A stretch of 64,000 nucleotides of DNA from Chrysemys picta bellii (GCF_011386835.1 NC_088796.1:87131968-87195967), one strand, 5' to 3'. Numbered from the stretch's first letter, positions 48,001 through 59,170 are shown. A program made the numbers and translations. Notes: generated by a model not told the origin, from the letters alone.

Positions 48001-51000
48001 ACTTGTCTAATTTTTGTTACAGGAAACGATATTCACTGGGTATTATAGTCAGCGTATTTACCATCATTCTTGGGGCTTTCATAGCCGCTGGGTAAGGCTT
48101 TCATTTCTTCTCATTAAGTAATGTTTGAAGTTTATTTTTTTCTTTGTTATTAAGGGGCAAATCCTATTAAAGAAATAAATTAGAGAAGAGATCTACTAAA
48201 GTGGAGGGGGGGGGGATCACAATCATATAAGGGCAAAATCTAGTTCTTACTGAACAATGTTTCTGTTATCTACATTTTTAGTAGGTTTTGCATATACATG
48301 CTAATTTAAATAACACAACAAGCCAAAAATACACAAGAGCAACTGTTTTTCCTTGATAAAATTCTAAATATAACATAAACATAAGAACCCTCCCTCCCCC
48401 CGCCAATCCTTGAGAGAAGGTGGGTGGTCTGTTGGTTATCATGTAATTAGAGTAGGCAGTGTTCATAGTTCATATAATTTTGGAGAAGTTTAAATTTGAG
48501 ATGGATCACTTTAGGAGGGGCACGGGTGGCGGGGGCTGTATTCTACTGTCTCCTCTGCCTTTCCTGTTAGAAAATTATTTTATTCGGATGGAATTCCGTA
48601 AGAAATGTAGCATATTTTGGTTAGCTACATACAAAGTATAAAGCAGTTAGGTATAGTTCAGTGAATAATTTCCATCTGTCATGAATTTAATGTCTCCACC
48701 ATCATTTAAACAAATTGCCCTATTTGAGAATAGTAACCAAACAAAACTGAAGAGACACTTATTTCTCGTCGGATTCTACTTATAAAAATTGGTTAGATTC
48801 TAAACCATAGTTACTGCTTGTGTGAAAAAGTTCAGTAAGTATTGGACATGTTGTCAGGACTGAGCTAGATGGAAAAACAGGGCAAAAGTAGAATGGAACA
48901 GTACTGACAGTTCTTTATTGCATGAATTTCTGTGAAGAGCTGAATTGTTTGTAATATTGACGTTTGTGGAAATGTAAAATAGTTCAGCGTACAAAAAAGA
49001 CATAAGGCAAAACCCTGAATTTGCTGGGGTTGTCAAGGTTTATATTCGTCTGTGTGTGTGTATACAGTAACTCCTCACTTAAAGTCATCCGGGTTAAGTT
49101 GTTTCGTTGTTACGTTGCTGATCAATTAGGGAACATGTTTGTTTAAAGTTGTGCAATGCTCCTTTCTAACGTCATTGGCAGCGGGGAGCCCCGGGACCTT
49201 TAAATCCCCGCCGGAGCTCCGGCAGCTTAACGTTGTTTCACTTAAAGTCGCATTTTTTCAAGAACATAACTACAGCGTTAACGAAGGAGTTACTATATAT
49301 AGTAATTATATATAATATATATAATTTTTTTTTTCCCCCCCAGATCAGATCTCTCTTTTAATTTGGAAGGCTACACCTTTGTGTTACTAAATGATATCTT
49401 CACAGCAGCAAATGGAGTATACACTAAACAGAAAATGGATCCAAAGGTAATTTTGTGGTGATCAGGTTGAACTTAGTCATTTTGTGCATGTGATAAAGGA
49501 AAGTCATCTACTGTTATGTGACTTCTTGCGTACGAGTGGGGTAACACCAAATTTAACAAAGAGAGTCAATTTCATTTGCCTTCATGTTCCAGTTAATATA
49601 CATACTCTAATATAGATTGGCTTAGGGAGAAGCTGTTAGGAATTTCTCAGCCCACGCATGGGTGAGTAACATGTTTGATTTTCACTTAGTTTAGCCTCTG
49701 AGGCAGAGTGTAACATAATCTTGTTTTACCAAAGACAGAAAAAATAAACTTCACTTTCCCAAAAAGTAATTCTATCCAGAAACTAGAGTAAAAGCAAAAT
49801 GTGTTTACGATATCATGCATATCTGGAGGAGAACAACTTTTTGGCCACAAATGATCTTTATCAAAGCAAAAGATTATATAAAATGAGCTGGGAGTGATGT
49901 TAATCTCAATCCAATTCTTAGTAACCAAGTGTTTTATATCACTAAATGTGCCAACTGTTGTGGTGATGCTGGTATAACAGGTGGCTTTGGAGAGCCCCGG
50001 AACTGAACGTGCATGGAAAATGAACCATCTTGCCCCAGTGGGTGGTTCCACAAGAACATAGCATGTAATTAAGGACTTTGTGGAAGGTTGCCTCTTTCCA
50101 TGCTGTACCCACCTGAGTGGTATTGTGATCACATTAAGCATTTAATATCAATCATTTTACACTTTTTTTTCCAAACTAACAATATCTTTGAATTTTACTC
50201 TGTTTGTTGTTTTTTAAATGAAACCATTTTGGAGTTGTAATTCTTGTTTCCTTCAGTTTTTCTTGCATTTTTCTAACGCAGAAATGACCAAAACAAAATG
50301 GTGCAAGAATAAACTAACACAAAAAGAACAGATTATGCACTAATCCCTTGTAATTCAAGAAGCAATTTGCTCTCCAAAACAAGAAGTGCTATGAAGCTGG
50401 CAGGCCTTTATAGCTTTAAGCACCAAGCATTAAACACATTGGGTGAAACCTGGCCCTACTGAAGTCGATGGGAGTTTTACCATTGACTTCACTGGGGCCA
50501 GGATTTCAGCCCTACAATGGGTATATGTCCTTTAGTAATCAAAGAGGTCAAACTGAACCTATTCTGTACATTGTACTCCATCTATTTCTGCAGAATTTAA
50601 GCTTTCATTTTACAGCAAAAATTAAAACCCAGATATTTGGCTACAGTCAGGGACCACACAGTGTTGCTAAAAGGTGACCTTTGCATTCCCCTGATTCTTG
50701 GCTTCCCCTGTACCAGGCAAATCCCCCTACAAAATATTCAGCAGCCTTAGGATTGCTCTAGGTTACATCAGTTGCCAGTGACTCAAAGCGCTCCATATTA
50801 CCACCCTGGGATCATCCCTTTTCTCCTCGTCACACCCACTACACCGGGGCTGGGGAGGTGATGTAGGAGCCACTGTGTCAGCCCTACACTACTGAAGATT
50901 TACCCTATGCTAGATGTGGTGAGTTCTCTCATGGACAGCTATGTCAGGCTAAATCCTTCAGCTGTGTGACACAAAGCAGTTAAAGATTTAGACCTAACTG

Positions 51001-54000
51001 AGTTTCTAACTGTATGGTTATGGATATATATGTTTGAATGTGAACCAGTGCAGTGTTGCTTTACTGAGTCTGCAGACAGGCTAACTGAAATGTTAGTTCA
51101 GCTCAGTGTTTAGTTTTGAAACCCAATGGTAACAAATTTGTCATTTAAATTGTACTGCATGAAGTTTTTCACATTCATAAATAAATTGCCTGAAGGGATG
51201 TTGGTTGTTACAGGGATGTTGGTTGTTATCAAATGGTCCAGGTTTACAAAAGGTGTGTTTAATTTTTCACAGGAGCTGGGAAAATATGGAGTCCTTTTCT
51301 ATAATGCTTATTTTATGGTGATACCCACAATGCTTATTAGCTTCTCCACTGGAGACCTTCAGCAGGTGAGCAGCACCGTTAGACATCTCACACTAGTACA
51401 CTTCCCTAATTATTTTAGTTATTTTGCTGTATCTAGAGTTCCTTGGAACAAAATGCTCTAGCGCCATTCTCCAAACTTAGGGCCACATTCTGCCCTGAAC
51501 TACATCCCCGTGCGATCCTGTTAATTTCATTCGGCTTGTACATGGTGTTAGTCCAGCTATGTTCTGGCCATGAATTTTTCAGCCAGCTAGGAAGATTTTT
51601 TTTTCTTCAATGTAGGAAGTTCAATGACACAAAATGATGAGTAATCACATCGTAAATTCACTTTCCCACTTTTTCTCCATGATAAAGAACAAATAAAGCT
51701 ACACTAAGTAGCACAATAGTCTTTCCTTTTTACCTTTTCCCATTACAGTTAGAACTTTGAGATTACTGCTCTCAGTATCTCTCATTTTGACTCTCTACTT
51801 CATGGGTTTTTACAAGGCACCTTTCCCTCTGTATTTGGAGGCCAGCATTTGGATTCCATATAGCTTGGGCTTTTTCTTCACCAGAAAGATCCTGCAAACC
51901 CTTACTATAATTAGTGGTCCTTAACCATAATACTAGTCCTCTGTCAGTCAGTGTGCAAAACTTACTAATGACTAATGAATAGCAGCTGGAATTACTTACA
52001 AAATAAGGCCCAAGCTGTGTCATGTGATTTATGAGCTTTCAGTTTTGCCAAATGCTCTAAAATGAGGCTGAGAGTAGCCAAAGCAAGCAACTTCCATGGC
52101 ATCTATTCTTCTATCAAAGAGAGAATATTCAGAATTAGCTAGACCCAATCCCCACTTGTGACCTACATATCATTTAGTTATAAGCTCATGATAGCTCAGT
52201 GGCCCTTCATAGATAATTATAGCACATCAGTGGAGGCAGTGTTGCACAGTGGATAGAGCACTGGAGACCCACTTTCTATTCCTGGCTCTGCCACTGGCCT
52301 GCTGGATGACCTGGGGTAAGTCACATTGTCACTGCTCTGTGCCTCAGTTTCACCATCTGTAAAATGGGGTTAATGATACTGACCTCCTTTGTAAAGTGCT
52401 TTGCGATCTACTGCTGGAAAGTGCTATATAAGAGTTTATGTATTATTATTTATTTATTATTATTCATTATATTGTTCTTTGCTGCATGTTGTTGGGCACT
52501 TAGTTCTTTGTGACATTCATATTGGTGTGTTCTTAAAATTCTGCAGTTACCTGGAACATTGTCACCCACTACAAATATATTATGGCTTAGTTCAGTCCTT
52601 TTTGCAAAACATCATCTTGTGGCTTCAGTCCAGTGAACCCGTGTCTCCATCACAAAAAACACAGCTGCCCCCTTAGTTGGCAGTCTCAATGGAGGCTAAG
52701 CTTATGTGGTTATTGGGATTGAACTGCTCTCTCACACTTAGATATGATCCCTGTAAGGCAGGGTTGAGGCATTTTGATGGGAATGCTTGAGGAAGTCTGC
52801 TCTGCTGCAGTCTGCGCTATGCTTGTTCTGCGAATAAATCAAGGATTTCATTGTGCTGGGCTGTTGCTCTGGCACCTTTCACAAGCAATTTCATGCACAG
52901 TTTATTTTTAAAAAGACCCCATCCCACAAATGTATCATGGCTATTGACAACACATATTTGTACCTATTAGAATTAAGTTCCAGAATAGGAGACACCTGTA
53001 TAGCTGACCCAGCATGATGAATATTTACTTCAAATAATGGAAAATGCCATGGTAATGTAGAAACATTGATGAATAATCTGTAGATTAAGGGAGATACCTG
53101 TTTTTACCTGGTTGTCATGTAACAAATTTTTGTTGCTTTGGTGCTACATTACAATGTTTTCTGCTGTAATTCAGCATGGGCACTGTGCAGTCTGTGCCCT
53201 GTAATGAGAAGAGACAACCACATGCCAACCAAAATATTTGTGTTCAATCTGTGTGGAATGGAAACTGTTCCCACTCCCGCTGATTCATACAGATCTGGTA
53301 GAGTAAAGCATCCCATAGGCTGGCAGTGAGGAAAGGGTAATCTAGGAGTGTCTTGTTATTAATTTGTCCTTAACACAGCTGGCTGATTGATTGTTAGTGG
53401 AGTATGAACTAACAAAACAGAAATGAAGTGTCTTCAGTAACTGTAACAATCATGATTCCAGTTTATCATCAAAGTTAATGCAAATGAATCTTATTGACAC
53501 ATTTAGTAGTGACTGATATGTGAATTTTTTGTTTAGTTGTGTTTCTTCCCAAGGAACAACCTTCAGAGTGATATAGGAGCCTTTTGTTTGACTAGATACA
53601 TGAAATTTTTCAGATACGGAGTAGTCCTGCCCTTGCACATTGGAAACAAATCTTGATAACATAAGCGAGTGTTTTGATCTCCCCCATACACAATTGCATA
53701 TTTTTAGGGAGCAGAGTAAGGGCTTCTTTTCACCTCAAAGGCAAAAACGTGTGCACTTCCAAGAAAATATTGCCCAACACCCATATGTGAAAGTGGTAGA
53801 AAAATGAGTGTTCAGTATAGCTAGCCCTCCCTTTCATACAGCTATGCATAATGGGTGTTGATAGGACAGCAGATCAAACAAACTATTGTTAATCCTCAAA
53901 GCAACTACAGCTAAGAATCCAAACAAGTCACTTGGGGGGTCTGATTTTCAAAAATGTAGAGAGGTCAAATTGCAGTCCTTCTTTGCATGCACATTTACCA

Positions 54001-57000
54001 TCTGTGCCCAGTAACTGGAGAACTGCATGTAAACAAGTCTAGCAGGTGCCTGCCTGCTTGTATGTGCGTAAATTCCTGCTTTGCATGCAACATGCAGTAA
54101 GTGTGCTTGTAAAAGATGTGGATCTTAACTCCACTTATGAAAACCAAGCCCTGGTTTACATCTATAAAAGATAGCATAAAAGAGGGTGGGTTATTTTAAT
54201 AGTTGAGGACGTTTCCAAAGGTAAAGGTTTTTCCCTCTCTAAATTATACCTTACTGTTTGATACTGTTGCTCACCCCCAACAAGACAATCTGCATGCTGA
54301 ATCCTGCAAACACTTTCTCATATGAGTGGTCCCATTGAATTGTCAGTAATTCTTACCTGGGTTGAGTAGAATGGGTCTAATTAAGTGAATAAGGATGATT
54401 TGCACGATTGGGGCTATAGTCCCTTCTATCCAAGGATCTCCTAGTGCTTTACAAATTTTAGTCACAAAACTCCCCTGTAAGATTAAGAATTATCATCTCC
54501 AACTGTACAGGCAGAAATTGAGGTCCAGGCAGGTTAAGTGACTTGCCCTGGGTCATATCAGAAGCCTGTGGCAGAGAGGGGACTAGATCCCAGAGCTGCT
54601 TATATCTAATCTCATGCTTGAAAACCTTCTAAAAGACACATTCATTTGTAAAATCTCACTGAAAAGAAGGATTAGGGTCTGATCCTGTATCCAGTAATAT
54701 CTGTAGCAATGCTCCCTTTGCTTTCAGTAGGTGCAGAATTAGGCCCTAAAAGCTGTGAATATGCAATACATTGATATAGAATAGGTGTCTTTTCTGGAGA
54801 AGGTTTAATTCTTTATCCTTTAACTAGTTTTAGTGTAAATTCTAGTTTGTTGCATATTAATGATATGCACTATTAGGCAACAGCATCAACGAATGAGAGT
54901 TCAAACCAAGATTCTGTATAAAGAATTATTCATTTGTTGCATAGTGTTTGCAACATGCAGTCTAATGTGCCTGCTCTGTTAAGATTGCTATACCAGACAA
55001 AATTAAAGAATATGTTACAAATCAATTGTACTGTTAGCCTGCTAAATGTATAAATCTGTCTCCCAGGTGAATATAAACCCTCCATAATTCTAGCATGAAT
55101 TGTAATCAATTGTTTTTCTTATTTTGGACATTTTCATTTTAACAATGTTTCCCTGAATGTATATACCATATTTAATTATACAGTATTTAATTGCATATTT
55201 CTTTCTTTTTAATAGGTCACAGATTTCAAGCACTGGACAAATCTTTTATTTCTCTTTCAGTTTCTTCTCTCCTGCTTCTTGGGGTAAGAAGGCAGTGATA
55301 TATGAAGAGGTTTTGGCAGCAATTTTATTTCATCTCTCAGAAATGTAGTTAGTTAGGTAGAAAACAGTAAATACTCAAGATAGTTCTCTGGGAATTTCTA
55401 GGAGAATGTACTTCATTGAAATGTAAGATGGTAAAGCTCAGGAGATTTCTAAGAACGTGGACTATGATCAGAACACTTGCTGGCACTTTTTTTTTTAACT
55501 GTGGTGGTCAGAAACATGACTCTAAAATGTCATCTCCAAATTATATGAGCTTATTGCACTGAGTTTAATAGATTGCATGTTATTTAGGGTAGGGACTATG
55601 TTTATTTATTCTTTAAAGCACCTAGCACAATTCAAGTGCTATACAAATGATGAATATGAATAAAACACGAGCCTTTGCTACAGTTAGCAGAGCAAATAAA
55701 AATATAGGAAAGTGAGCTGGATTCTATTCTGTCTCACTGCATCTCCAGCCAGTGTCAAGTAAGTACACATAACGAAATTGGTACTACTGGTGGTGATTTA
55801 AAAGGCAGAGAAGATGCAGCCTGAGGTGCATCTCGGGTGGGGCTTGCACAGCTGACATTTATACAAATAATTTTTAGACTTGTAATCTGAACAAATTTGG
55901 TATGGGAGTCATGAAAAGAAACTAAACCCTAATCCTACCATGTCTTTTTCAGAGCTGCTTTTTCAGAACGCTGAATGTACTTCAAAGGAACCAATAAGTT
56001 TGAGGACTTCAGTCGGGCTTTGATCATGCAAGGTCCTGAGCACTTCAAAGTGTTTCTGAGCATCCTTGACTCCCATTGGTGTTAATAAGAGACAAGGATG
56101 CTTAGCACCTCTTAGAAGCTGTACGTGCCTTGAAGGGTCAGGACCTAGGTCAGTTTAGGGGTAGTCCACAACCTATGGACAGAGATATAGAGATTGTGTT
56201 TCTAAAAAAAGCTATAGCACAATTTAACACTAGAAGTGCTAATGTAAATCTTACTATCCTGGGTCACCCTGAAGTAGGGCCATTCAGTATTGTACTTAAT
56301 GTAACCCAGTGTCAGTCATATGTTTTTTACTTTAAAAGTCATAAACCTTTTACTTTTGATTTAACTGGAATACCATTGTATAATGTTGAATTGTTTAATA
56401 GATTCATGTGGAATGAATTTACTAAGATTTGTTTCTTCGCCTTAGGTTTCTCTTAATGTATTCTACAGTCTTGTGCAGCCATTACAATTCTGCACTTACG
56501 ACATCAGTGGTTGGTGCAATCAAGGTAAGTGGTAGCAGGAAAAAAGAGTGAGAACACTGAAATAGTGAAAAATATTCAGAACATGGTGAAGAGTATTCAG
56601 TCACCAAGAGTCTTGCTGATGTTGTGAGTGTATGTATGAGCTGGAAACACAACAAATGGCTAATCCATGTCTTGGTGGCAGTGCTACATTTGCCAGTACA
56701 GGAGATCCACATTAGGAGAATGAGTATAATTTCTCCCAGGACTAAGTGAAGCTCAGATGTATTGTAGAAATGAACATTACTCCGGCCTTCCCTGCTTGAT
56801 AAAGCTGCACCAGTGTAATTAAAGGTGTGATTTTAAACTGATTTAGTTAATCTGATGCAAGCTCCTGTTTGAACACATTTATTTCAGTTTGAGTGACTTA
56901 TTTTGGTTTATCTTAAACCGATTCCTAATTCACTTAAGATAATACAAACAAAGCATGGTTTAACTAAACCAATTAAATAAATTAAATTAAATAACAAAAG

Positions 57001-59170
57001 TGCAACTCCCTCATGTAGATAAGGCCTGAGTGTCCATGTGAGAAGGTCACTGACTGCACAATTGACTCCTCTTGCCAGCCTATTCATGGAGGAGAACACA
57101 AGAGTTGTCAAATGAAAGAAGAGTACTGGTTTAAAAAAAAACAAACTGGTAAAATGGTTCTCAGTCTGAACAAAGGAGAGAAGATCCTAAGCATCTCCTC
57201 TAGAATGGCCTTGGTCGGACTGGATGCAAAAGCTTAGAGAAGCCCCAATTGGATGGCTCCAACATGTTTAAATTTGTCAAAGGAGCATTGAAGTTGCTGT
57301 CTTCTGAATGTTTTCTTTTCTAATTCCTGCAAGCATTAAAGTGGAAACCTTATCTCTCAGATCTGATCCGTGCATTGTTGTTTTAACTTTTGTACATTTG
57401 CCCTGAGACATCTGGATAGGGCACATTACAAATCGGAAAATAACTAAAGAAATGCGGATCATTACAGGCACAATAAAATCAATGCCACAGACATTGCTTT
57501 GTATACTGGTTCACATATATCCACCCCAAATTTGAAGTGACATAAGAATCCTTTAGGCGTTTCGTCATAAACAAGGGAACAAGGGTCTTCCAATACATGA
57601 AGACCCAAATAACATACCAAAATTTGGTCAGTATAATAATGCCTGCATCTGTAATTTTCACTCCATGCATCTGAAGAAGTGGGTTTTTTACCCATGAAAG
57701 CTTATGCCCAAATAAATCTAAATAAATCTTTAAGATGCCACCAGAACACACCCTTTTGCAGTGAAGAGGAACCCTCCTTATATTGCAAAAAGTAGCATCC
57801 ATTTTTTTGGGGTGGGGAGGGCCCAATTTGTGCCAACAGTTGAATAGCCAGTGCAAATCTGAATGCCAGCACTTCTACACAATTGCAGACGTAAATTAAG
57901 ACACTATAGACACAGATGCTGAGATTTTCACCTGAAAAAGAGAGGTTGGGCTCAGCTGAAAATGTACCCTGCAAAAAAGGTACATAGAAAAGTATTAAAG
58001 AAATAGTCCTTGGACTTTCTGGTCCTTCAAAAACATTCTACCTGAATCAGCTTGTAGTGAATTGTTCATATTTGGGAAAATTGATGATTGTTTATTATAT
58101 ATTGTTTTTACATTATCGGTAAACTTGCCACACTGTGAAACTGATTTTAGTAATAGTTTTTTAAAGGACAACAGCTAAAAACGTTCAAAAGCAAATTAAC
58201 TTGATGACATCTAAGTTCTCAGAGGCTAAAATTGTTTAGTAAATGCATGGCTTTTGATTTCTTTTCAGAATATATCCATTGCTTATATTGGAATGTTGAT
58301 TGGTGGAGACTACATATTCTCTATATTAAACTTTGTAGGGCTAAATATTTGGTAAGTGGAATCTGACTGGTCTTCATTTGGTAAAACTGAGAAACTATTC
58401 CTTAATGAGCACTAGTTTGTTTTTGTTTCAGTTGGCCAATTTGGCTGAGGTAATTTTGAAACCTGTGGCTGGGCAAGTGCTATATGTTGCCTCAAGATGT
58501 AAAATGAATTAGGATCAGTTCTAATTTTTATGTCTATTTATGTTTGTTTCTGTATATTTATTTTGTCATATTAAGATTGTAATTATGTAGATATACCTGC
58601 AGTTTTACTACTAGGAGCTGTAGCTCATTATTTTTTATGAGCAGAGCTGGGTCTTGTCAGTTTGGGGATGAGACATCTAAGGAAACTCCAAGTATTGCAG
58701 GAAATGGGAATGTTGATTCAATGAGATGTGCTTATCCCTGTGACTTGTTACTGAATCTGTGTGCCAGGATGGTGTACTTTCAGTAGGAGTAATCATTTTT
58801 CATTTCCAGTTCATAAAATCTGTTGTGTTACCTGCAGCCCAACCCATTTGGGTGCTATAGAGTGGTTATTTATTGATTTCCCCCTTCCCCCGTGTATTCA
58901 GGGCCAGATTCTCTGCTCATGTAAATCAGTGTAGCTCTAAGCTATATAAATTTACACCAGCTGAGAATCTGGCTCTCTGTCTGTAAAGCACTTTGAAATC
59001 TTTTGGAAGGAAAGTTGTTATATACATATCTGATTTTTGTCAGCAAGTATTCCTGACCCTGTGTCTGCTCTCTCTTCTTTAGCATGGCAGGAGGACTGAG
59101 ATATTCATTTTTAACATTAAGAGACAACAACAAGCCTAAGCAGCCTACAGATGTAGAAAACACATCTTGA
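32919..59170 (+). CDS. SLC35D2: SLC35D2, Golgi nucleotide-sugar transporter (complete, 12 coding exons)
   Basis: Joining 32919-33055, 38804-38837, 39770-39856, 43497-43564, 46105-46176, 48023-48091, 49344-49446, 51273-51365, 55216-55283, 56446-56524, 58269-58351 and 59083-59170 gives 981 bases, 326 codons plus stop, with GT-AG at all eleven junctions. The product is a multi-spanning (about ten helices) drug/metabolite-transporter superfamily protein that brings UDP-N-acetylglucosamine and related UDP-sugars into the Golgi. Recognisable segments are [14 protein letters not shown] (helix 1), IIHFPDFDK (loop), [32 protein letters not shown] and IGGDYIFS, which match the SLC35D family closely. 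Length is near the mammalian 337 residues, the difference being at the two termini. ZNF367 upstream is in the same orientation. Confidence 0.96.
35126..35460. mobile_element. Almost fully palindromic hAT-type miniature element
   Basis: The element begins caggggtcggcaacct and ends aggttgccgacccctg. The similarity between the two ends continues inward through most of its 335 bp, so the whole element can fold into one long hairpin. The flanks share only taatc at the expected positions, a decayed 8-bp duplication at best. Long frames on both strands here result from the palindrome. Located in SLC35D2 intron 1. Confidence 0.75.
35676..35770 (-). repeat. MIR SINE fragment, antisense
   Basis: gaggtcacagagggagtctg followed by gaacccagatctcctgaatt matches the MIR core on the reverse strand. 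Confidence 0.55.
36334..37317. mobile_element. Mariner-like element of the 'cagtaactcc' family, long copy
   Basis: The ends cagtaactcc and ggagttactg are inverted repeats with TA on both sides (36332-36333, 37318-37319). Subterminal acttaaagtcg and cgcttaaagttgc are also inverted relatives. The interior includes a CT microsatellite (36899-36914) and GC-rich filler. The frames near 36438-36883 lack any transposase motif. A 231-bp relative lies at 49065-49295. Confidence 0.75.
38804..38837 (+). CDS. SLC35D2: SLC35D2 exon 2
   Basis: A 34-base exon between cttttcag and gtatgt. It completes Arg46 and encodes [11 protein letters not shown] (47-57). The arginine replaces the glycine seen at this site in mammals. 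Confidence 0.92.
38907..39200. mobile_element. Harbinger-like miniature transposon with internal hairpin
   Basis: Starts ggctacgtctatac and ends gtgtggaccagccc, with TTA on both sides (38904-38906, 39201-39203). Inside, a perfect inverted pair of 19 bp lies at 38952-38970 and 38988-39006 (cttctgggatcgatttatc and its complement). Located in SLC35D2 intron 2, starting 70 bp after exon 2. Confidence 0.8.
39770..39856 (+). CDS. SLC35D2: SLC35D2 exon 3
   Basis: Preceded by cttattttag and followed by gtatga. Encodes residues 58-86 ([19 protein letters not shown]...SIPVK): end of helix 2 and the cytosolic loop. Confidence 0.95.
40325..40447. mobile_element. 123-bp hAT-type miniature element
   Basis: Inverted ends tagggtgaccagat and ctggtcacccta enclose 123 bp. 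Both sides carry the perfect 8-bp direct repeat gacaaagg (40317-40324, 40448-40455). SLC35D2 intron 3. Confidence 0.88.
40478..40705 (-). repeat. MIR SINE, antisense, diverged
   Basis: gcccaaggtcacacaggaag and gttcaattcccagctct match the MIR core in reverse, and gggaacggaggcacagagtg matches the tail part. The middle is extended by unrelated sequence. Confidence 0.5.
40848..40945 (+). repeat. 98-bp direct repeat, copy 1
   Basis: Matches 41390-41487 at 97 of 98 positions without gaps (the difference is a/g within the run after gaccagggg). Flanking sequences differ. It does not look like any transposon family I recognise. Confidence 0.93.
41390..41487 (+). repeat. 98-bp direct repeat, copy 2
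   Basis: The second copy lies exactly 542 bp downstream of the first, in the same orientation, in SLC35D2 intron 3. Confidence 0.93.
42273..42914. mobile_element. 642-bp hAT-type non-autonomous element
   Basis: Ends tagggttgtcaac and tggcaaccctavary only slightly as inverted repeats (right end reads ggcaaccctac in context). The flanking octamers cagagtca (42265-42272) and cagtgtca (42915-42922) agree at 7 of 8 positions. The interior is GC-rich with no coding motif. SLC35D2 intron 3. Confidence 0.75.
43255..43340. repeat. Short palindromic 'gggccagatcctcagc' element
   Basis: The left side gggccagatcctcagctaat and right side acaccagtcaaggatctgag are near inverted repeats around an agtcaatggagctatgcc core. 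A related hairpin is at 58901-58976. Probably an old miniature transposon. Confidence 0.5.
43497..43564 (+). CDS. SLC35D2: SLC35D2 exon 4
   Basis: After ttattgcag; encodes residues 87-108 ([22 protein letters not shown]) and two bases of Ser109. Donor ctaag|gtacag. Confidence 0.94.
46105..46176 (+). CDS. SLC35D2: SLC35D2 exon 5
   Basis: After a long T-rich tract and tttggacag; encodes residues 110-132 ([20 protein letters not shown]...), a transmembrane helix, and splits Gly133. Donor cttgg|gtgatt is weaker than the others (only GTGA matches the consensus). Confidence 0.93.
46676..47472. mobile_element. 797-bp hAT-type element with repeated internal hairpin modules
   Basis: Inverted ends tagggttaccata and tatggtaaccct enclose the element. 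A perfect 8-bp target duplication attctttg lies at 46668-46675 and 47473-47480. The interior is built from a GC-rich module (gaagccggtagcgctcgggc ... cttaaacagagccgaagag) present forward at 47055-47126, inverted at 47139-47220 and forward at 47283-47370. Open frames on both strands derive from these modules and are not genes. SLC35D2 intron 5. Confidence 0.88.
48023..48091 (+). CDS. SLC35D2: SLC35D2 exon 6
   Basis: After tttgttacag; encodes residues 134-155 ([20 protein letters not shown]...), a transmembrane helix, and splits Gly156. Donor gctgg|gtaagg. Confidence 0.95.
49065..49295. mobile_element. Mariner-like miniature element directly before SLC35D2 exon 7
   Basis: Starts cagtaactcctcacttaaag and ends aaggagttacta, with TA on both sides. 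It is a short relative of 36334-37317. Its right end is 48 bp from the exon 7 boundary, so the branch point and pyrimidine tract of that exon are squeezed between it and the exon, or partly supplied by it. Confidence 0.75.
49344..49446 (+). CDS. SLC35D2: SLC35D2 exon 7
   Basis: After ttttcccccccag; encodes residues 157-190, including the family signature [19 protein letters not shown]. Donor aaag|gtaatt. Confidence 0.95.
50444..50513. repeat. Short palindromic 'ctggccc..gaagtcaatggga' element
   Basis: gaaacctggccctactgaag on the left is the inverted relative of cttcactggggccaggattt on the right, around tgggagttttaccattga. Likely an ancient miniature element, in SLC35D2 intron 7. Confidence 0.5.
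51273..51365 (+). CDS. SLC35D2: SLC35D2 exon 8
   Basis: After ttttcacag; encodes residues 191-221 ([20 protein letters not shown]...), phase 0 at both ends. Donor cagcag|gtgagc. Confidence 0.95.
52231..52463 (+). repeat. Near-complete MIR SINE
   Basis: It begins with a tRNA-like head (gttgcacagtggatagagca), continues with the MIR core (cctggctctgccactggcct, ctctgtgcctcagtttcacc, atctgtaaaatggggttaat) and ends with aagtgctatataagagt and a tattatta tail. SLC35D2 intron 8. Confidence 0.85.
54437..54625 (-). repeat. MIR SINE, antisense
   Basis: gttaagtgacttgccctggg, gtggcagagaggggactaga and tcccagagctgctt match the MIR core in reverse. SLC35D2 intron 8. Confidence 0.65.
55216..55283 (+). CDS. 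SLC35D2: SLC35D2 exon 9
   Basis: After ctttttaatag; encodes residues 222-243 ([20 protein letters not shown]...), entering a helix, and splits Gly244. Donor cttggg|gtaaga. Confidence 0.93.
56446..56524 (+). CDS. SLC35D2: SLC35D2 exon 10
   Basis: After ttcgccttag; encodes residues 245-270 ([20 protein letters not shown]...GAIK). This segment, with its NSALTT motif, belongs to the conserved C-terminal helix pair of nucleotide-sugar transporters. Donor caag|gtaagt. Confidence 0.95.
56800..57028. mobile_element. Miniature transposon of the 'aaactgatttagttaatct' family, copy 2
   Basis: Shares ttaaactgatttagttaatc and the inverted ggtttaactaaacca with the copy at 31889-32136, and ends catgtagataaggcc. 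The left terminus is degraded. SLC35D2 intron 10. Confidence 0.6.
57649..57735 (+). repeat. Dispersed sauropsid repeat tail, copy 1
   Basis: Contains ccatgcatctgaagaagtgg and atgaaagcttatgcccaaat followed by aaatc repeats. The same sequence occurs at 59838-59990. Family uncertain; the 3' tail of a retroelement is likely. Confidence 0.6.
58269..58351 (+). CDS. SLC35D2: SLC35D2 exon 11
   Basis: After ttcttttcag; encodes residues 271-297 ([18 protein letters not shown]...) and two bases of Cys298. The GGDYIF loop is a family hallmark. Donor atttg|gtaagt. Confidence 0.95.
58901..58976. repeat. Short palindromic 'gggccagattctctgc' element
   Basis: gggccagattctctgctcat and the inverted aatttacaccagctgagaat form a hairpin related to 43255-43340. 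SLC35D2 intron 11, about 100 bp before the last exon. Confidence 0.5.
59083..59170 (+). CDS. SLC35D2: SLC35D2 exon 12 (C-terminus and stop)
   Basis: After cttctttag; completes Cys298 and encodes residues 299-326 ([19 protein letters not shown]...) then TGA. The hydrophilic cytosolic tail is the most diverged part relative to mammals. Confidence 0.94.

Noticed and set aside
49686..50141. 151-residue frame on the minus strand in SLC35D2 intron 7
   Set aside because: No domain or family is recognised, and a frame of this length is expected about once by chance in a window of this size and composition.
56130..56456. 108-residue frame overlapping SLC35D2 exon 10
   Set aside because: It runs through the intron and the splice acceptor and reads only a few exon bases; the exon itself fits the transporter.
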